A DNA stretch of 64,000 nt from an uncultured Paracoccaceae bacterium (GCA_938092015.1 CALKOT010000066.1:20716-84715), one strand, 5' to 3'. Positions 35,533 through 46,424 are shown, numbered from the stretch's first letter. A program made the numbers and translations. Notes: generated by a model not told the origin, from the letters alone.

Positions 35533-36114
35533 TTGCGCTGGTTCGGCGCAAACCTGTCGGCGGCTTTGATCGCCCTGTTATGCGCCGCGCCGGTGTCCGC
35601 GCAGGAAACCAGTGCAGTGCCTGAGCAAACAGCGCACGCTATTCTGATCGTTGATTTGGACCGGGCGCTGCGGGAAAGCGCACCTGGGCAAGCCCTAGCC
35701 GCCGCTATTCAGAAACAGCGGTTGGCAATCCACCAGTCGACTGTTGATCTCGACAAAGCGATGGAAGCCGAAGAGACCGAGATTGATCAAATCCGTGATC
35801 GCCTGACGCCGCAACAGTTCGAAGAACGCCTGCGGGATTTTGATCAACGTGTGCGGCAGGTTCGCAGTGAACGACAAAACACGTCACAGGCCTTCAATAC
35901 CCGAATTACCGCTGCGCGCAGGCGTCTGGCGCAGGCGCTGAATCTGATCCTCAGAGACATTCTGGAGGAGCGGGGCGCCTCTGTCCTGTTGAATGGTCAG
36001 AATGTGATTATGGCCCGCGAAGAGATTGATATCACCTCAGAAGCTATAGATCGGTTTTCAACCCAGACCTTTGAGTTTGATCTGTCGCCTTCGCCAAGTG
36101 GCGACGGCGGGTAA
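35533..36114 (+). CDS. OmpH/Skp-family periplasmic chaperone
   Basis: 193 residues with a TTG start two bases after the bamA stop and a clear signal peptide (LIALLCAAPVSAQE). The mature part is Gln/Arg/Glu-rich coiled coil, as in Skp, which holds unfolded outer-membrane proteins in the periplasm. Standard neighbour of bamA. In many Gram-negatives lpxD follows; here fabZ is next after 72 bases. Confidence 0.9.
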   Translation: MRWFGANLSAALIALLCAAPVSAQETSAVPEQTAHAILIVDLDRALRESAPGQALAAAIQKQRLAIHQSTVDLDKAMEAEETEIDQIRDRLTPQQFEERLRDFDQRVRQVRSERQNTSQAFNTRITAARRRLAQALNLILRDILEERGASVLLNGQNVIMAREEIDITSEAIDRFSTQTFEFDLSPSPSGDGG

Positions 36115-36186
36115 CTGGGGTTAAAGGTTGACCGCGACGCCGACGCCGCTATCCAGAGTAAAGGCCAAGACGAAAGAAAGAGTATT

Positions 36187-36669
36187 ATGGGTGAGGCGGA
36201 AACGAGCGAGTTGAAAGAGGCGGACCTGGGGCGGATCAAGCGAATGATCCCGCATCGTTACCCTTTTCTTCTGATTGATCATGTCAAAGATATTGCCGTC
36301 GGCGACTGCGCTGTTGGCATCAAGAATGTTACTGCGAACGAGCCGCATTTTCAGGGGCACTTCCCGGACAAACCAGTGATGCCCGGTGTGCTGATTGTCG
36401 AAGCGATGGCGCAGACATCAGGCGTTCTGGTTGTTGAGACCCTTGAGATGATTGACCAAGGCCTGCTGGTTTACTTCATGACCCTCGACAAGACCCGCTT
36501 TCGCAAGATCGTAGCGCCCGGTGATGTGTTGGAATTGCATGTGAAGATCCTTCGTGGCCGTGGCAAGATCTGGAAATTCTGGGGCGAAGCCAAGGTCGAC
36601 GGCGAAGTTGCGGCTGAGGCTGAATTCTCAGCCATGATCATTACGCCGGACGACGAAAAGCGGCGCTGA
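36187..36669 (+). CDS. fabZ: 3-hydroxyacyl-ACP dehydratase FabZ
   Basis: Dehydrates 3-hydroxyacyl-ACP in fatty acid elongation, cytosolic. 160 residues of hot-dog fold with the active-site His in [10 protein letters not shown] and the Glu in [19 protein letters not shown] precedes. The start ATG lies in GTATTATGG with AAAGAAAG upstream. In related genomes fabZ is flanked by lpxD and by lpxA-lpxI-lpxB; none of these is present here, and the operon ends with this gene. Confidence 0.97.
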   Translation: MGEAETSELKEADLGRIKRMIPHRYPFLLIDHVKDIAVGDCAVGIKNVTANEPHFQGHFPDKPVMPGVLIVEAMAQTSGVLVVETLEMIDQGLLVYFMTLDKTRFRKIVAPGDVLELHVKILRGRGKIWKFWGEAKVDGEVAAEAEFSAMIITPDDEKRR

Positions 36670-36851
36670 CTGTTGGGTCGCGTTGCTCGCGGCTCTCATT
36701 CATCTTCAACGTTTGGCCTGCGCGCCGTCCCAAAACCTTTCACATGTGAAGGTAGGCCTAAGTTATTGAAATATTTAGGGTGGGTTTGTGGCTGCCACAA
36801 TCTGTTCTCCGTATGTTTAGAAATTCGGCCAGCTAAAACCTTTCGCGGCCC

Positions 36852-37313
36852 CTAAGTAGAAATTCTGATCCTGAGATGTGGATTGGGCTTCTTGTCAATA
36901 AATTCGGCTTTGATAGCAGCCAAGGCTCTTTGCTGGCCCGGAAACCCGAACAATTCGTATGCTTCGTCAATACTGGCCCATTTATATGCGTCATGTTCGT
37001 CATTCAGGACATCCTTCGTATCTTCGGGCACAGTGCTGACAAATACAGGGACCAGGGTGATGCATTCTTTGTCTGGCTCATAGAACTGCTCAAGAATGTC
37101 GGCAGACCAAATCTCTGTCAGTTCAATCCTTGTTTCTTCCATCACCTCGCGTATGGCAGTTTGCCAGGCTTTTTCGCCGGGCTCGATGCCGCCCGCCACC
37201 TGACACCATAGGCCAGCCAGATAGCCGGTTCGGCGCATGAGAAGAACTTTGATCTCATCACCCTCAGGCTTAAGGATGAAAATCGACACGCTGAAGCTTT
37301 TTACCGGAAGCAT
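36852..37313 (-). CDS. NUDIX hydrolase
   Basis: 153 residues with a Nudix box at about residues 41-63: GGIEPGE, then REVMEET, fitting Gx5Ex7REUxEE; the usual Gly after EEx is Arg. The N-terminus resembles NudB-type pyrophosphohydrolases acting on nucleoside or pterin triphosphates; the substrate is not certain. It occupies the place where lpxA-lpxI-lpxB would be expected, is transcribed against fabZ, and the adjacent spacer is AT-richer than the operon. It may have arrived with the rearrangement that removed the lpx genes. Confidence 0.85.
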   Translation of the reverse strand: MLPVKSFSVSIFILKPEGDEIKVLLMRRTGYLAGLWCQVAGGIEPGEKAWQTAIREVMEETRIELTEIWSADILEQFYEPDKECITLVPVFVSTVPEDTKDVLNDEHDAYKWASIDEAYELFGFPGQQRALAAIKAEFIDKKPNPHLRIRIST

Positions 37314-37356
37314 GGGTCGTCTGCCCGCCTTTTAGGGAAACAGTTTCCACAAAAAA

Positions 37357-37383
37357 GCGCGCGCCAGTAACACCGGCGCGCGC
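37357..37383 (-). terminator. Rho-independent terminator of gltA
   Basis: Perfect 9-bp GC-rich stem GCGCGCGCC / GGCGCGCGC with a 9-base loop. On the minus strand it is followed by six T residues, just past the gltA stop at 37406. Confidence 0.9.
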
Positions 37384-37405
37384 CCCATTTTTCTGATCGT
37401 AGAAC

Positions 37406-38698
37406 TCAGCGGTCTTCTACGTCCGCATAATCCCGCGCTGTAGCGCCTTTATACAGCTGACGCGGGCGACCGATCTTTTGAACCGGATCTTCGATCATCT
37501 CTTTCCACTGCGCGATCCAGCCAACGGTACGGGCCAGCGCGAAGATCGGCGTGAACATCGACGTTGGCAGCCCCATCGCATCAAGGATGATGCCCGAATA
37601 GAAGTCGACGTTCGGGTAGAGTTTCTTCTCAACGAAATACGGATCTTCCAGCGCGATACGCTCAAGTTCTTTCGCGACCTGCAGGGTTGGGTTGTTTTCA
37701 ATCCCCAGAAGACCAAGCACTTCGTCAGCGCTTTCCTTCATCACTTTGGCGCGCGGGTCGAAGTTTTTGTAAACGCGGTGGCCAAAGCCCATCAGACGGA
37801 AACTGTCGTTTTTGTCTTTGGCGCGGGCGATGTATTCAGGGATGCGATCGACGGTGCCGATCTCACGCAGCATCTCAAGGCAGGACTGGTTTGCACCGCC
37901 ATGCGCCGGACCCCAGAGGCAGGCGACGCCAGCTGCGATACAGGCAAACGGGTTGGCCTGAGACGAACCTGCAAGACGGACTGTTGAGGTCGATGCGTTC
38001 TGTTCGTGATCCGCATGCAAGGTAAAGATGCGGTCCATCGCGCGCGAAAGGATCGGATCAACCTGATAGTCCTCGCATGGCGTTGCAAAGCACATGTGAA
38101 GGAAGTTCGCGGCATAGTCGAGATCATTGCGCGGGTAGATGAACGGTTGGCCGATGGAGTATTTGTAGGCCCAGGCGCAGATCGTTGGCAGTTTCGCGAT
38201 CAGACGCAGGGTTGCGACCTCACGCTGCCAATCGTCATCGATGTCAGTGCTGTCATGGTAGAACGCCGACATTGCGCCAACCACGCCGCAGACAATCGCC
38301 ATCGGGTGAGCGTCGCGGCGGAACCCGCGATAGAAGTTCTGCATCTGCTCATGCAGCATCGTGTGGTGCGTAATGCGATGCTCAAAATCTTCCATCTGTG
38401 TTGCAGACGGTAGTTCGCCGTAGAGCAGCAGATAGCAAACTTCCAGATAGTGGGATTTTTCCGCCAGCTGATCGATTGGATACCCGCGATACAGCAATTC
38501 GCCTTTGTCGCCGTCGATAAAGGTGATGTCGCTGTCGCAAGCGGCTGTTGAAGTAAAGCCAGGATCGTAAGTGAAGACATCTAGCTGTTTGTACAGCGGG
38601 CGGATGTCGATCACATCTGGGCCGGTTGTGCCGCTGAGAACGTTCAGCTCAACCGATTGTCCGTCCAGTGTTATGGTTGCTTTTTTGCCGTCAGACAT
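37406..38698 (-). CDS. gltA: Citrate synthase
   Basis: Condenses acetyl-CoA and oxaloacetate at the entry of the TCA cycle. 430 residues from the ATG at 38698, chosen for its AAGGGGAC ribosome site and the family start [11 protein letters not shown]. Catalytic residues are visible in [23 protein letters not shown] (His) and the Asp near the C-terminus (NVDFYSG). Type I, Gram-negative hexameric length. Followed by a strong terminator. Confidence 0.98.
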   Translation of the reverse strand: MSDGKKATITLDGQSVELNVLSGTTGPDVIDIRPLYKQLDVFTYDPGFTSTAACDSDITFIDGDKGELLYRGYPIDQLAEKSHYLEVCYLLLYGELPSATQMEDFEHRITHHTMLHEQMQNFYRGFRRDAHPMAIVCGVVGAMSAFYHDSTDIDDDWQREVATLRLIAKLPTICAWAYKYSIGQPFIYPRNDLDYAANFLHMCFATPCEDYQVDPILSRAMDRIFTLHADHEQNASTSTVRLAGSSQANPFACIAAGVACLWGPAHGGANQSCLEMLREIGTVDRIPEYIARAKDKNDSFRLMGFGHRVYKNFDPRAKVMKESADEVLGLLGIENNPTLQVAKELERIALEDPYFVEKKLYPNVDFYSGIILDAMGLPTSMFTPIFALARTVGWIAQWKEMIEDPVQKIGRPRQLYKGATARDYADVEDR

Positions 38699-38778
38699 GT
38701 GCGTCCCCTTGTATACAATGCGCCAGGCGCAATGGTTTCCCGTCGGCGCGCCAGAACGCGTCGTCAACGATGTCTGGA

Positions 38779-40197
38779 TCAGTGAGACTGATCCTGAAGT
38801 CTCGCCAGACTCTCCTCACGGCCGAGTGTGAACAAAACGTCGAACACTCCCGGAGAGGTGGCGCGCCCGGTCAGCGCAGCGCGCATCGGTTGGGCGACTT
38901 CGCCGAGTTTCAAGTCCTCAGCCTCAGCAAAGGCGCGGACTGCTTCCTCGAGCAATTCAGAGGACCACGCGCTAACATTTCGCAGGTGCGAAGTCAATCT
39001 GGAGAGGAGTACTTTCGCGTCGTCAGACAGCAACTTCGTAGCCTTTTCATCGGGCGTGAACGGGCGATCCGCCAAAATATAATGGGCTGAATTTAATAAA
39101 TCTAACAATGTCTTGGCGCGTTCCTTCAGCCCGCCCATCGCTTCGGTCAGCATGGCCTGCTTGGCGTCAGAGACAACTGTGCCATCCTGTACTTGCAGCA
39201 GCGCCAACGCCGCCTTTGTAAGCGCTGCATCATCTGCGACCCGCATGTGCTGGCCGTTCAGATTCTCCAACTTCTTGAAGTCGAATCTGGCGGCAGACTT
39301 GCCGACCTGCGGCAGGTCGAACCATTTTTGCATCTCTGCGTCGCTGAAAAGCTCATCATCGCCATGGGCCCAGCCTAGGCGAACCAGGTAGTTGCGCATT
39401 GCTTCGGGCAGGTAACCCATATCCCGGTATGCCTCTGCGCCAAGGGCGCCATGGCGTTTGGACAGTTTCGCGCCATCCGGTCCGTGGATCAAAGGGATAT
39501 GGGCAAAGCTGGGAATGGGCCATCCCATGGCGTTGTAGATGCAGATCTGGCGCGCTGCGTTCGTCAGGTGATCATCGCCCCGGATCACATGGGTGACCCC
39601 CATTTCGTGATCATCCACAACGACGGCCAGCATATAGGTCGGCGTTCCATCCGATCGCAGCATGATCAGATCATCAATCTGGGTTGCAGCAAAGCTGACG
39701 CGCCCCTGAACTTCGTCTTCGACGATGATTTCGCCTTCGCGCGGGGCTTTCAGGCGAACTGTGTAGGGCGCATCAGGCCAGTCGGCAGGGTCCTTGTCGC
39801 GCCATGGGCTATCGAACCGGGGCGGGCGGCCTTCTGCCTTTGCGGCATCCCGCGCGGCGGCGATTTCTTCTTGAGTTGCGTAACATCGATAGGCGCCGCC
39901 GGTTTCCAACATTTTCTCGGCGGCTGCCCGATGCTGATCAACCCGGGCGAATTGGCTGATTGCATCGCCGTCCCAATCAAGGCCCAGCCACGTCAAACCG
40001 TCATAAATCGCCTCTGTCGCCTCAGGCGTTGACCGGGCGCGATCTGTATCTTCGATGCGAAGCAGAAACTTTCCACCTCGTCCCCGGGCGTATAGCCAGT
40101 TGAATAACGCGGTTCTGGCGCCGCCAATGTGCAAAAAACCGGTCGGTGAGGGGGCAAAACGTGTGACGATTGTGGTATCTGTGACAGCGTCGGTCAT
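38779..40197 (-). CDS. gltX: Glutamyl-tRNA synthetase
   Basis: Charges tRNA-Glu (and possibly tRNA-Gln in organisms relying on GatCAB). 472 residues, class I. The HIGH-like motif is [13 protein letters not shown] near residue 22, and the KMSKS-like motif is KLSKRHGAL near residue 250; the C-terminal helical anticodon domain is complete. Upstream neighbour of gltA on the same strand, divergent from the broken comEC gene. Confidence 0.97.
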   Translation of the reverse strand: MTDAVTDTTIVTRFAPSPTGFLHIGGARTALFNWLYARGRGGKFLLRIEDTDRARSTPEATEAIYDGLTWLGLDWDGDAISQFARVDQHRAAAEKMLETGGAYRCYATQEEIAAARDAAKAEGRPPRFDSPWRDKDPADWPDAPYTVRLKAPREGEIIVEDEVQGRVSFAATQIDDLIMLRSDGTPTYMLAVVVDDHEMGVTHVIRGDDHLTNAARQICIYNAMGWPIPSFAHIPLIHGPDGAKLSKRHGALGAEAYRDMGYLPEAMRNYLVRLGWAHGDDELFSDAEMQKWFDLPQVGKSAARFDFKKLENLNGQHMRVADDAALTKAALALLQVQDGTVVSDAKQAMLTEAMGGLKERAKTLLDLLNSAHYILADRPFTPDEKATKLLSDDAKVLLSRLTSHLRNVSAWSSELLEEAVRAFAEAEDLKLGEVAQPMRAALTGRATSPGVFDVLFTLGREESLARLQDQSH

Positions 40198-40260
40198 GAC
40201 ATCTTCCTGATAAAAAGGCGTGGCGCCCGACGGGCGGCACCTTTATGGCTGCAACACAAG

Positions 40261-42388
40261 GTGAGGACAAGTCGGCAAGGCATGCAGCGGCTGAGGGAAA
40301 TCTGGGAACAAGATAGACGGCAACTGCCGTTGTGGACGCCCGTCCTGCTTGGACTGGGCGTGCAGATCTATTTCTGGATGCCGTTGGAACCTGACTATTG
40401 GATGTACACCATTTCGTTGGCGACGCCGCTGCTGATTTTCGCGGCGCTCTGGAGACGGATGGCGCGATACTGGCTGATTGGCTTTCTTTTGATGCTTGTG
40501 GCGCTGGGATTCAGCCTGGCCGGTTTGCGCGCCCATATTGTCGCCGCGCCTGTCGTTGAGGCGTCGATGGATGCGACTGTTGAAGGCCTGATTGCAGCGC
40601 TGACAGGTTCGCAGTCGGGCCGTCCGCGGCTGCTGCTTGAAGATGTTGTGGTGTTTGGCCTGACAGACGCGCAGACACCGTCGCGCACGCAGATCACCCT
40701 TTTTGGGGCGCGATGATTTGACGGCCTTTACGCCCGGCGTCTGGGTGTCTGTATTTGCGCAAATAGGCCCGCCGGGATCACCGGTCGAACCCGGCGGGTT
40801 CGATTATCGACGAACGGCCTGGTTTGATGGGCTTGGCGCAGTCGGCTTCGTCCGAGGGTCAGCTGTTGTCATAAAGGCGCCTGGTCGCCCGGGCATCTTC
40901 AGCCTCATATCCCTTCAGATAGCGATGTGACTCGCAGCACTGTTGGTTGGCATCCGATCACAGCTGGAAGGTGAAGAAGGCGCCTTCGCCGCCGCTGTGA
41001 TTGTTGGCGACCGGGTAGGGGTGTCGCGCGATTCAACACAGGCGCTGCGCGATTCGAACCTTGCCCATCTTCTTGCGATATCTGGGCTGCGTATGGGCCT
41101 GGCGACTGCGCTGCTGTTTGGCGCTTCACGCTTGATCCTTGCACTACTGCCCATCCCGGCGCGTCGATGGCGGATCAAGGCGATCGCCGCCGGGATCGCA
41201 CTTGCCGGGGCGTTCGCATATCTGGTGCTGTCGGGCATGTCGATTGCAACGCAACGGGCTTTCATCATGGTTGCGGTTGCGCTGATTGCTATCATGCTGA
41301 ACCGTCCCCCGATCACGCTGTGGGCGCTGACCGTTGCGGCGCTGCTGATCCTGACGCTCAGGCCCGAAAGTTTGACCCATGTCGGCTTTCAGATGTCTTT
41401 CGCGGCGACAGCTGCGATTATTGCGGGTTTTGAATGGGCGCGCCAACGCGGCTGGTCGAGCTGGGCGCAGGATGGTGGTATTGGTAAGCGCATATTCGCC
41501 TACGTCATCGCCTTGGCCGCGACCAGCCTGCTGGCCGGGCTGGCGACCGCGCCGTTTGCGGCCTTCCACTTCAATCGCGCGGCCAACTATGGATTGATCG
41601 CCAACCTTGCCGCCGTACCGATCATGGGGTTCTGGGTCGCGCCGTCAGCTTTGATCGCTGGCGCGCTGGCGCCAATTGGGCTGGAAGGCTGGGCGTTGGC
41701 GGTCATGGGCAAGGGCATAGCCACGATCATGTCCGTCGCGCGGTTTATCGCCGGGTTGGATGGCGCCATCAGGCCGATTGCGGCGACTGCGCCGCTTGTT
41801 CTGACGCTGATCACCTTTGGTGGCCTTGGCGTTAGCCTTGGACGCACGTGGATGCGGTGGATTGGGGTTGCTCTTGTTTCAGCCGGTCTTGCTACCTGGA
41901 TGATTGTCGATATCCGTCCTGCGTTGCTTGTCGCACCGGATGGGCGTCTGATGGGCGTCAGAACCGATAAGGGAAGGGTGGTCGACCATCCGCGCGCTGA
42001 AAGTTATGTCGCCTCACAATGGTTGATCAAAGATGGCGATCTTGCCAATCAGGAACAGGCGGCACAGCGTATTGGCCTTGATCGCGGCTATTCTGGGGGC
42101 AAAGCGCAGCTTGAAAATGGCTGGCTTGTGATGAACGTCATCAAGCGTAACCCGGATATCGCGCGCTTGTCGGATCTTTGCAAAGAGAAGACAGTTCTGA
42201 TTGTCCCTCATATCCGCAATGAAATTGACGGCCCCTGTATCTTTCTGTTTGGCGATGGATTGAAAGCGGCGGGCGCGCTGGCTTTCATGCCCGAAGGCGA
42301 GGGCGTCAAAATAACAACCGCCGCCCAGATGGCTGGGCGGCGGTTTTGGACTGGTTATCAGCCGGGCGGCGCGCGTTCGCGCCCCTGA
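40261..42388 (+). pseudogene. comEC: ComEC/Rec2-family DNA-uptake channel, two lesions
   Basis: ComEC forms the inner-membrane channel for single-stranded DNA during transformation. The restored frame would be about 709 residues. The N-terminal part (to about 40700) breaks by a one-base insertion in the run TTTTTGGGG (40700-40708) and resumes as DLTAFTPGVWV with the OB-like region. A TGA at 40928-40930 then interrupts (Trp in homologues, TGG to TGA is one base). The competence domain with HLLAISGLRMGL (usually SGLHMGL) and the C-terminal metallo-beta-lactamase-like remainder are intact. Either the organism has lost DNA uptake or the lesions are sequencing errors. Confidence 0.82.
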
Positions 42389-42394
42389 CCTTGC

Positions 42395-43081
42395 TTAGTA
42401 GGTGCGGATCAGGCCAACCATTCGGCCCTGAATTTTCACGTCCCGCGCATCATATTGCTGCGTCTCGTAAGCCGGGTTGGCGGCATGAAGCTGCACCTGA
42501 CCGGAATCGCGACGAAGCGTTTTCAGGGTTGCCTCCTGATCGCGGACCAGTGCGACGACAATGTCGCCGTCATCGGCGCGATCCTGACTTTTCACAACGA
42601 CGATATCGCCTTCGTAGATGCCAGCGTCGATCATTGAGTCGCCTTTGACTTCAAGCGCATAGTGTTCAGATCCACTTGATACCATGGCGCCTGGAACTGT
42701 TACCCGCTCAACCGGATGCGCAATCGCTTCAATCGGCGTACCGGCGGCGATGCGACCCATCAGGGGCACTTCGTTGGCGTTTGGCGCATCCATCAGCTCA
42801 ACTGCTGAAGGTGGTTTGCGAGAGAAGTCAGCCTCAATCACATTGGACGGACGCGGCGTTTCCATGCCCTCGGGCATTTTGAGGATCTCAATGGCGCGGG
42901 CGCGGTGCGCGAGGCGGCGGATAAAGCCGCGTTCTTCCAGCGCAGTGATCAGACGATGGATGCCTGACTTGGATCGAAGGTTCAGTGCCTCTTTCATTTC
43001 ATCAAATGACGGCGATACCCCATTTTGCAGGGAACGGGCGTGGATGAACTTCAACAAGTCCAGTTGTTTGCGGGTCAGCAT
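42395..43081 (-). CDS. lexA: LexA repressor (SOS regulator)
   Basis: Represses SOS genes and self-cleaves when RecA filaments form. 228 residues: N-terminal winged helix ([20 protein letters not shown]), the Ala-Gly cleavage site in GRIAAGTPI, and the S24 catalytic pair, Ser in GDSMIDAG and Lys in EATLKTLRR. Its promoter carries a LexA box between and over the -10, so it is autoregulated. Stops just after the end of comEC on the other strand. Confidence 0.97.
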   Translation of the reverse strand: MLTRKQLDLLKFIHARSLQNGVSPSFDEMKEALNLRSKSGIHRLITALEERGFIRRLAHRARAIEILKMPEGMETPRPSNVIEADFSRKPPSAVELMDAPNANEVPLMGRIAAGTPIEAIAHPVERVTVPGAMVSSGSEHYALEVKGDSMIDAGIYEGDIVVVKSQDRADDGDIVVALVRDQEATLKTLRRDSGQVQLHAANPAYETQQYDARDVKIQGRMVGLIRTY

Positions 43082-43112
43082 CGAAACAGGCTCCTAAAGT
43101 TGTAACTGCACT

Positions 43113-43127
43113 GTTCTAGTGTTGTTC
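43113..43127 (-). promoter_or_regulatory. LexA box in the lexA promoter
   Basis: GTTC-TAGTGTT-GTTC, the alphaproteobacterial direct-repeat SOS operator. It overlaps the -10 hexamer of the lexA promoter, so LexA binding would block its own transcription. Confidence 0.92.
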
Positions 43128-43141
43128 TTGTTTTGTGTCAA
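43113..43141 (-). promoter_or_regulatory. lexA promoter
   Basis: On the minus strand TTGACA (43141-43136), 17 bases, then TAGAAC (43118-43113): a consensus -35 and a fair -10 with ideal spacing. About 30 bases separate the -10 from the lexA ATG. Confidence 0.75.
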
Positions 43142-43313
43142 TGCGTTCGCGTCTGTTCTCATCAAAACTGCAAAAAACAGCCTATGGGGTATTATTTGAA
43201 CGAAAAGCGAACGAATGGTGCAGTTATAGTTAACGCAGACTGGATTGCATCAGATGCGCCCTTTCAGGTTGGCGTCGGACTGACAGGTTCGGGGCCAGCA
43301 GACGCGGATGCCC

Positions 43314-44498
43314 CTAGAAGAAAATCGCCTGAATGTCCTCGCCCGCCGCCATCGCGCCTGCGCCAGCCGGATGAATGACCAGTCCATTTGCGGCGGCCAG
43401 AACAGACAAGAGCGAACTGTCCTGATTGGGAAATGGAAAGGCGATCAGCCCATCATCCGTCTCTTCCAGCCGCGCCCGCATACAATGTTCGCGCGGGCCG
43501 TTCTTCGGAATTGCGTCGCCAAGTCTCGCTTTGCGCCGGGGCAGGGGCGCGCCGGGCAGGCCCTGCATAACGTCCATTGCCGGGCGCAAAAGAAGGTGAC
43601 CCAACACCATGGAAGACACAGGGTTACCGGGTAGCCCGATCATCGGAACGCCGCGCACGGTTCCGGCCATCAGCGGTTTGCCGGGGCGCATGGCGACTTT
43701 GTAAAAACTCAGGTCCAGCCCGCCATCGCCAAAGACGTCGCGCACGAGGTCATAATCGCCGACGGATGCGCCGCCGAGGGTGATGATCAGATCCGATGAG
43801 AGCGAGTTTTCTAGCGCCTCGGTCAACGCTTCACGGTTGTCGGCGGCGATAGGCTGAATGATTGGCGCGGCGCCGCTGGCCGCCAGCATTGCTGCAAGAC
43901 CATAGTTGTTGGATGAAATGATCTGGTTCGGCCCTGGCGCGCCACCGGGGCTGACCAGTTCATCGCCCGTCGCGATCAGGCTGATGACGGGGCGGCGGTA
44001 GACCTCTAGGAACGGGACGTTCATCGAGGCTGCCAACGCGATCTCAGCTGAGGTCAGGCGGCGAGGTGCGGTTAGGCGCGATCCTGCGAGGAAATCCAGG
44101 CCCCCGGGTCGAATGTTGTCGCCTGCGGTGGAAACTTCGTTGACCGTTAGCGCATCGCCATCACGGGTGGCGTCTTCCTGTATCAGGACGGCGTCAGCCT
44201 CAGCCGGCATCGGGGCGCCGGTGAATATCCTGACGGCGCTGTTTGGGGGAAACTCGCCCTCGTAGGCGCCACCTGCGGGCGCTTCGCCAATCACATTCAG
44301 TGTTGCGCCCAGCGTCGCTTCGCCTGCGCGCACGGCGTATCCGTCCATAGCGGAGGCATCGAACGGCGGTTGGTTGCGCTGCGCGCTGATTGGCGCAGCC
44401 AGAACCCGGCCCGCCGCCTGATCCAGCGGTACGCTTTCGATACCCAGCGGCGATAGCAGCGCCAGCGTTTTCTCTAACGTCTCTTTAGCTGAAAGCAT
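43314..44498 (-). CDS. moeA: Molybdopterin molybdenumtransferase
   Basis: Inserts molybdenum into adenylated molybdopterin in the last step of Moco synthesis. 394 residues, standard. Segments: GRVLAAPISAQRNQPPFDASAMDGYAVRA split as in the family, TGDELVSPGG, SSDLIITLGGASVGDYD and GLPGNPVSSMV. Its start overlaps the moaC stop, so it is co-translated with moaC. Together the two imply molybdoenzymes encoded elsewhere. Confidence 0.96.
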   Translation of the reverse strand: MLSAKETLEKTLALLSPLGIESVPLDQAAGRVLAAPISAQRNQPPFDASAMDGYAVRAGEATLGATLNVIGEAPAGGAYEGEFPPNSAVRIFTGAPMPAEADAVLIQEDATRDGDALTVNEVSTAGDNIRPGGLDFLAGSRLTAPRRLTSAEIALAASMNVPFLEVYRRPVISLIATGDELVSPGGAPGPNQIISSNNYGLAAMLAASGAAPIIQPIAADNREALTEALENSLSSDLIITLGGASVGDYDLVRDVFGDGGLDLSFYKVAMRPGKPLMAGTVRGVPMIGLPGNPVSSMVLGHLLLRPAMDVMQGLPGAPLPRRKARLGDAIPKNGPREHCMRARLEETDDGLIAFPFPNQDSSLLSVLAAANGLVIHPAGAGAMAAGEDIQAIFF

Positions 44499-44974
44499 CA
44501 GTCCGCCTGATAGACGCCGGACCGGCCGCCATCCTTGTGGACAAGGCGGATTTCGGTCAGGCGCATGGCCTTGTCGACGGCTTTTACCATGTCATAGACG
44601 GTCAGAGCGGCGGCTGAGACGGCGGTCAGCGCCTCCATCTCTACGCCTGTTTTACCGGTGACTTTGACGGTGGCTTCGATCTCTACCGAGTTTTCGGCGG
44701 GGTTTGGCGTCAGCTCAACTGATACTTTGGACAGCGCCAGTGGATGGCATAGCGGGATGATGTCAGGCGTTTTCTTCGCCGCCATGATCCCCGCAAGCCG
44801 GGCCACGGCCAGAACGTCGCCTTTCTTGGCTCGGCCTTCGGTGATCAGTGTCAGCGTATCCGCCGCCATGATCACTGACCCGCGCGCCGTGGCGGTGCGA
44901 GATGTAACGTCCTTGTCGGACACATCCACCATGTGCGCGTCGCCCTTGGCGTCAAAATGCGTAAGATCGCTCAT
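44498..44974 (-). CDS. moaC: Cyclic pyranopterin monophosphate synthase accessory protein MoaC
   Basis: Converts the MoaA product to cyclic pyranopterin monophosphate. 158 residues, hexameric family. Motifs: [18 protein letters not shown] near the N-terminus, [13 protein letters not shown] and [14 protein letters not shown] with the active-site residues. Overlaps the trpC stop upstream and moeA downstream, giving the characteristic trpC-moaC-moeA arrangement of Rhodobacterales. Confidence 0.97.
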   Translation of the reverse strand: MSDLTHFDAKGDAHMVDVSDKDVTSRTATARGSVIMAADTLTLITEGRAKKGDVLAVARLAGIMAAKKTPDIIPLCHPLALSKVSVELTPNPAENSVEIEATVKVTGKTGVEMEALTAVSAAALTVYDMVKAVDKAMRLTEIRLVHKDGGRSGVYQAD

Positions 44975-45789
44975 GCTGCTGCACCTGCTGGTAGTGGATT
45001 GGCGAGAAGGGTGCGTGTCGCCCCCTCTACATCGTCCTGCCGCATCAGGCTTTCACCGATCAGGAAGCTGCGTGCGCCGGTTTTGGCGAGACGAGCCATA
45101 TTGGCAGGCGTAAAGACGCCGCTTTCACCGACCAGCAGTTTGTCCGGCGGCGCCAGTTTCGAAAGACGTTCCGTCGTCTTAAGGGTCACTTCAAAGGTCT
45201 TGAGGTTGCGGTTGTTGACGCCAAGAAGTTCGGATTTGCAGACCTTGAGCGCCCGCTCTGTTTCTTCTTCGTCATGCACCTCGATTAGTGCATCCATGCC
45301 CCATTCGAAGGCGGCAGCTTCCAATTCAGCCGCCTGAGCGTCCGAGACTGAGGCCATGATGATCAGGATCGCATCAGCGCCCAATGCCCGCGCTTCGGCC
45401 ACTTGATAGGTGTCGTACATGAAATCCTTGCGGATCGCAGGGATGGCGACAGCGCCGCGCGCTGCGACCAGAAACTGATCAGCACCCTGAAAGCTGGGGA
45501 CGTCTGTGAGGACCGAAAGGCACGATGCGCCGCCAGCCTCATACGCCTTTGCCAATGCTGGCGGGTCAAAGTCGGGGCGGATCAGACCCTTGGACGGGCT
45601 GGCCTTTTTGATCTCGGCAATCAGACCGTATCCGCCCGCCGCTTCTGCGGTCTTCAAGGCTTGTGCGAAGCCGCGCACCGGGCTGGCGGCTTTGGCGCGC
45701 TCTTCGATCATTCCGACCGGGAACGCCGCTTTGCAGGCTGCTATGTGATCCAGCTTGTAGGCTTTGATCTTCTCAAGAATATCACTCAT
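44971..45789 (-). CDS. trpC: Indole-3-glycerol-phosphate synthase
   Basis: Closes the indole ring in tryptophan synthesis, cytosolic TIM barrel. 272 residues. Signature [19 protein letters not shown] with the catalytic Lys, [23 protein letters not shown] and GESGVFTPA. Monofunctional, as usual in alphaproteobacteria (TrpF separate). Follows the damaged secreted-protein gene and trpD on the same strand. Confidence 0.97.
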   Translation of the reverse strand: MSDILEKIKAYKLDHIAACKAAFPVGMIEERAKAASPVRGFAQALKTAEAAGGYGLIAEIKKASPSKGLIRPDFDPPALAKAYEAGGASCLSVLTDVPSFQGADQFLVAARGAVAIPAIRKDFMYDTYQVAEARALGADAILIIMASVSDAQAAELEAAAFEWGMDALIEVHDEEETERALKVCKSELLGVNNRNLKTFEVTLKTTERLSKLAPPDKLLVGESGVFTPANMARLAKTGARSFLIGESLMRQDDVEGATRTLLANPLPAGAAA

Positions 45790-45834
45790 GCGTTTGCTAT
45801 ATCGTCATGGTCTTAGCGACGCCAGCGCTGGGCG

Positions 45835-46408
45835 TTATTCTGTTGCGAGATCGATGCGTAGCGGGGCTGTCAGGATGTCTTCTGTCATGGCCTCAGCAAA
45901 AGCTTCGATGGGTTCGCCGCCTGTCAGGAACCTGGGTGTGGCGTTGGTTTCGCCTGCCCCTGCGATGAATTCAGCAACCAGCTTGTCTGACAGCGCTGGG
46001 ATATCGACGCTGTCAACTTTGGACCAAACTGTCAGCACGAAATGCTGGGTCCCGAGGTCGAGATAGGCTTGGCGCGTCGTTTCCACCCCTTTGACGACAA
46101 CGACATCGCCCTTGTCATCCAGCTTCGCGACCAGTGCAGGTTTGGTGTAGTCGACCGTGATGGCAGGGCGGTTGGCGATTGTGCCGTCAAAGACCGCCTG
46201 CACGACCACGCCAGCACGGGCGGTTTCAGGGGCGACGAGAGTTTCGCGATACTCGGCCACGGCCTGATTGGCGAGGGCGTCATCGAAGATTGAAACGGTG
46301 ACATCCGCTTTCTGATGCTCTGCATAGATAGAGTCAGCCGATTAATACGGCTCTGCCCTTTTGGGCAGAAAAAAACGACAGTAAAACGACTAGTGCGGAA
46401 GAAAGCAT
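45835..46408 (-). pseudogene. Secreted protein of unknown function with a frameshift behind the signal peptide
   Basis: An ATG at 46408 opens a perfect signal peptide (MLSSALVVLLSFFSA), but that frame stops about 24 codons in. The mature protein continues in the next frame as ADSIYAEHQKADVTVSIFDD and runs to 45835. That frame has no ATG, GTG or TTG until a GTG at 46260, well inside the domain. One extra base around 46330-46345 explains both halves, although a 7-T run lies nearby. I do not recognise the family of the roughly 160-residue mature domain. It lies between trpD and trpC, likely as part of the operon. Confidence 0.6.
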
Positions 46409-46424
46409 AAGTTTGCCTGCCCGA

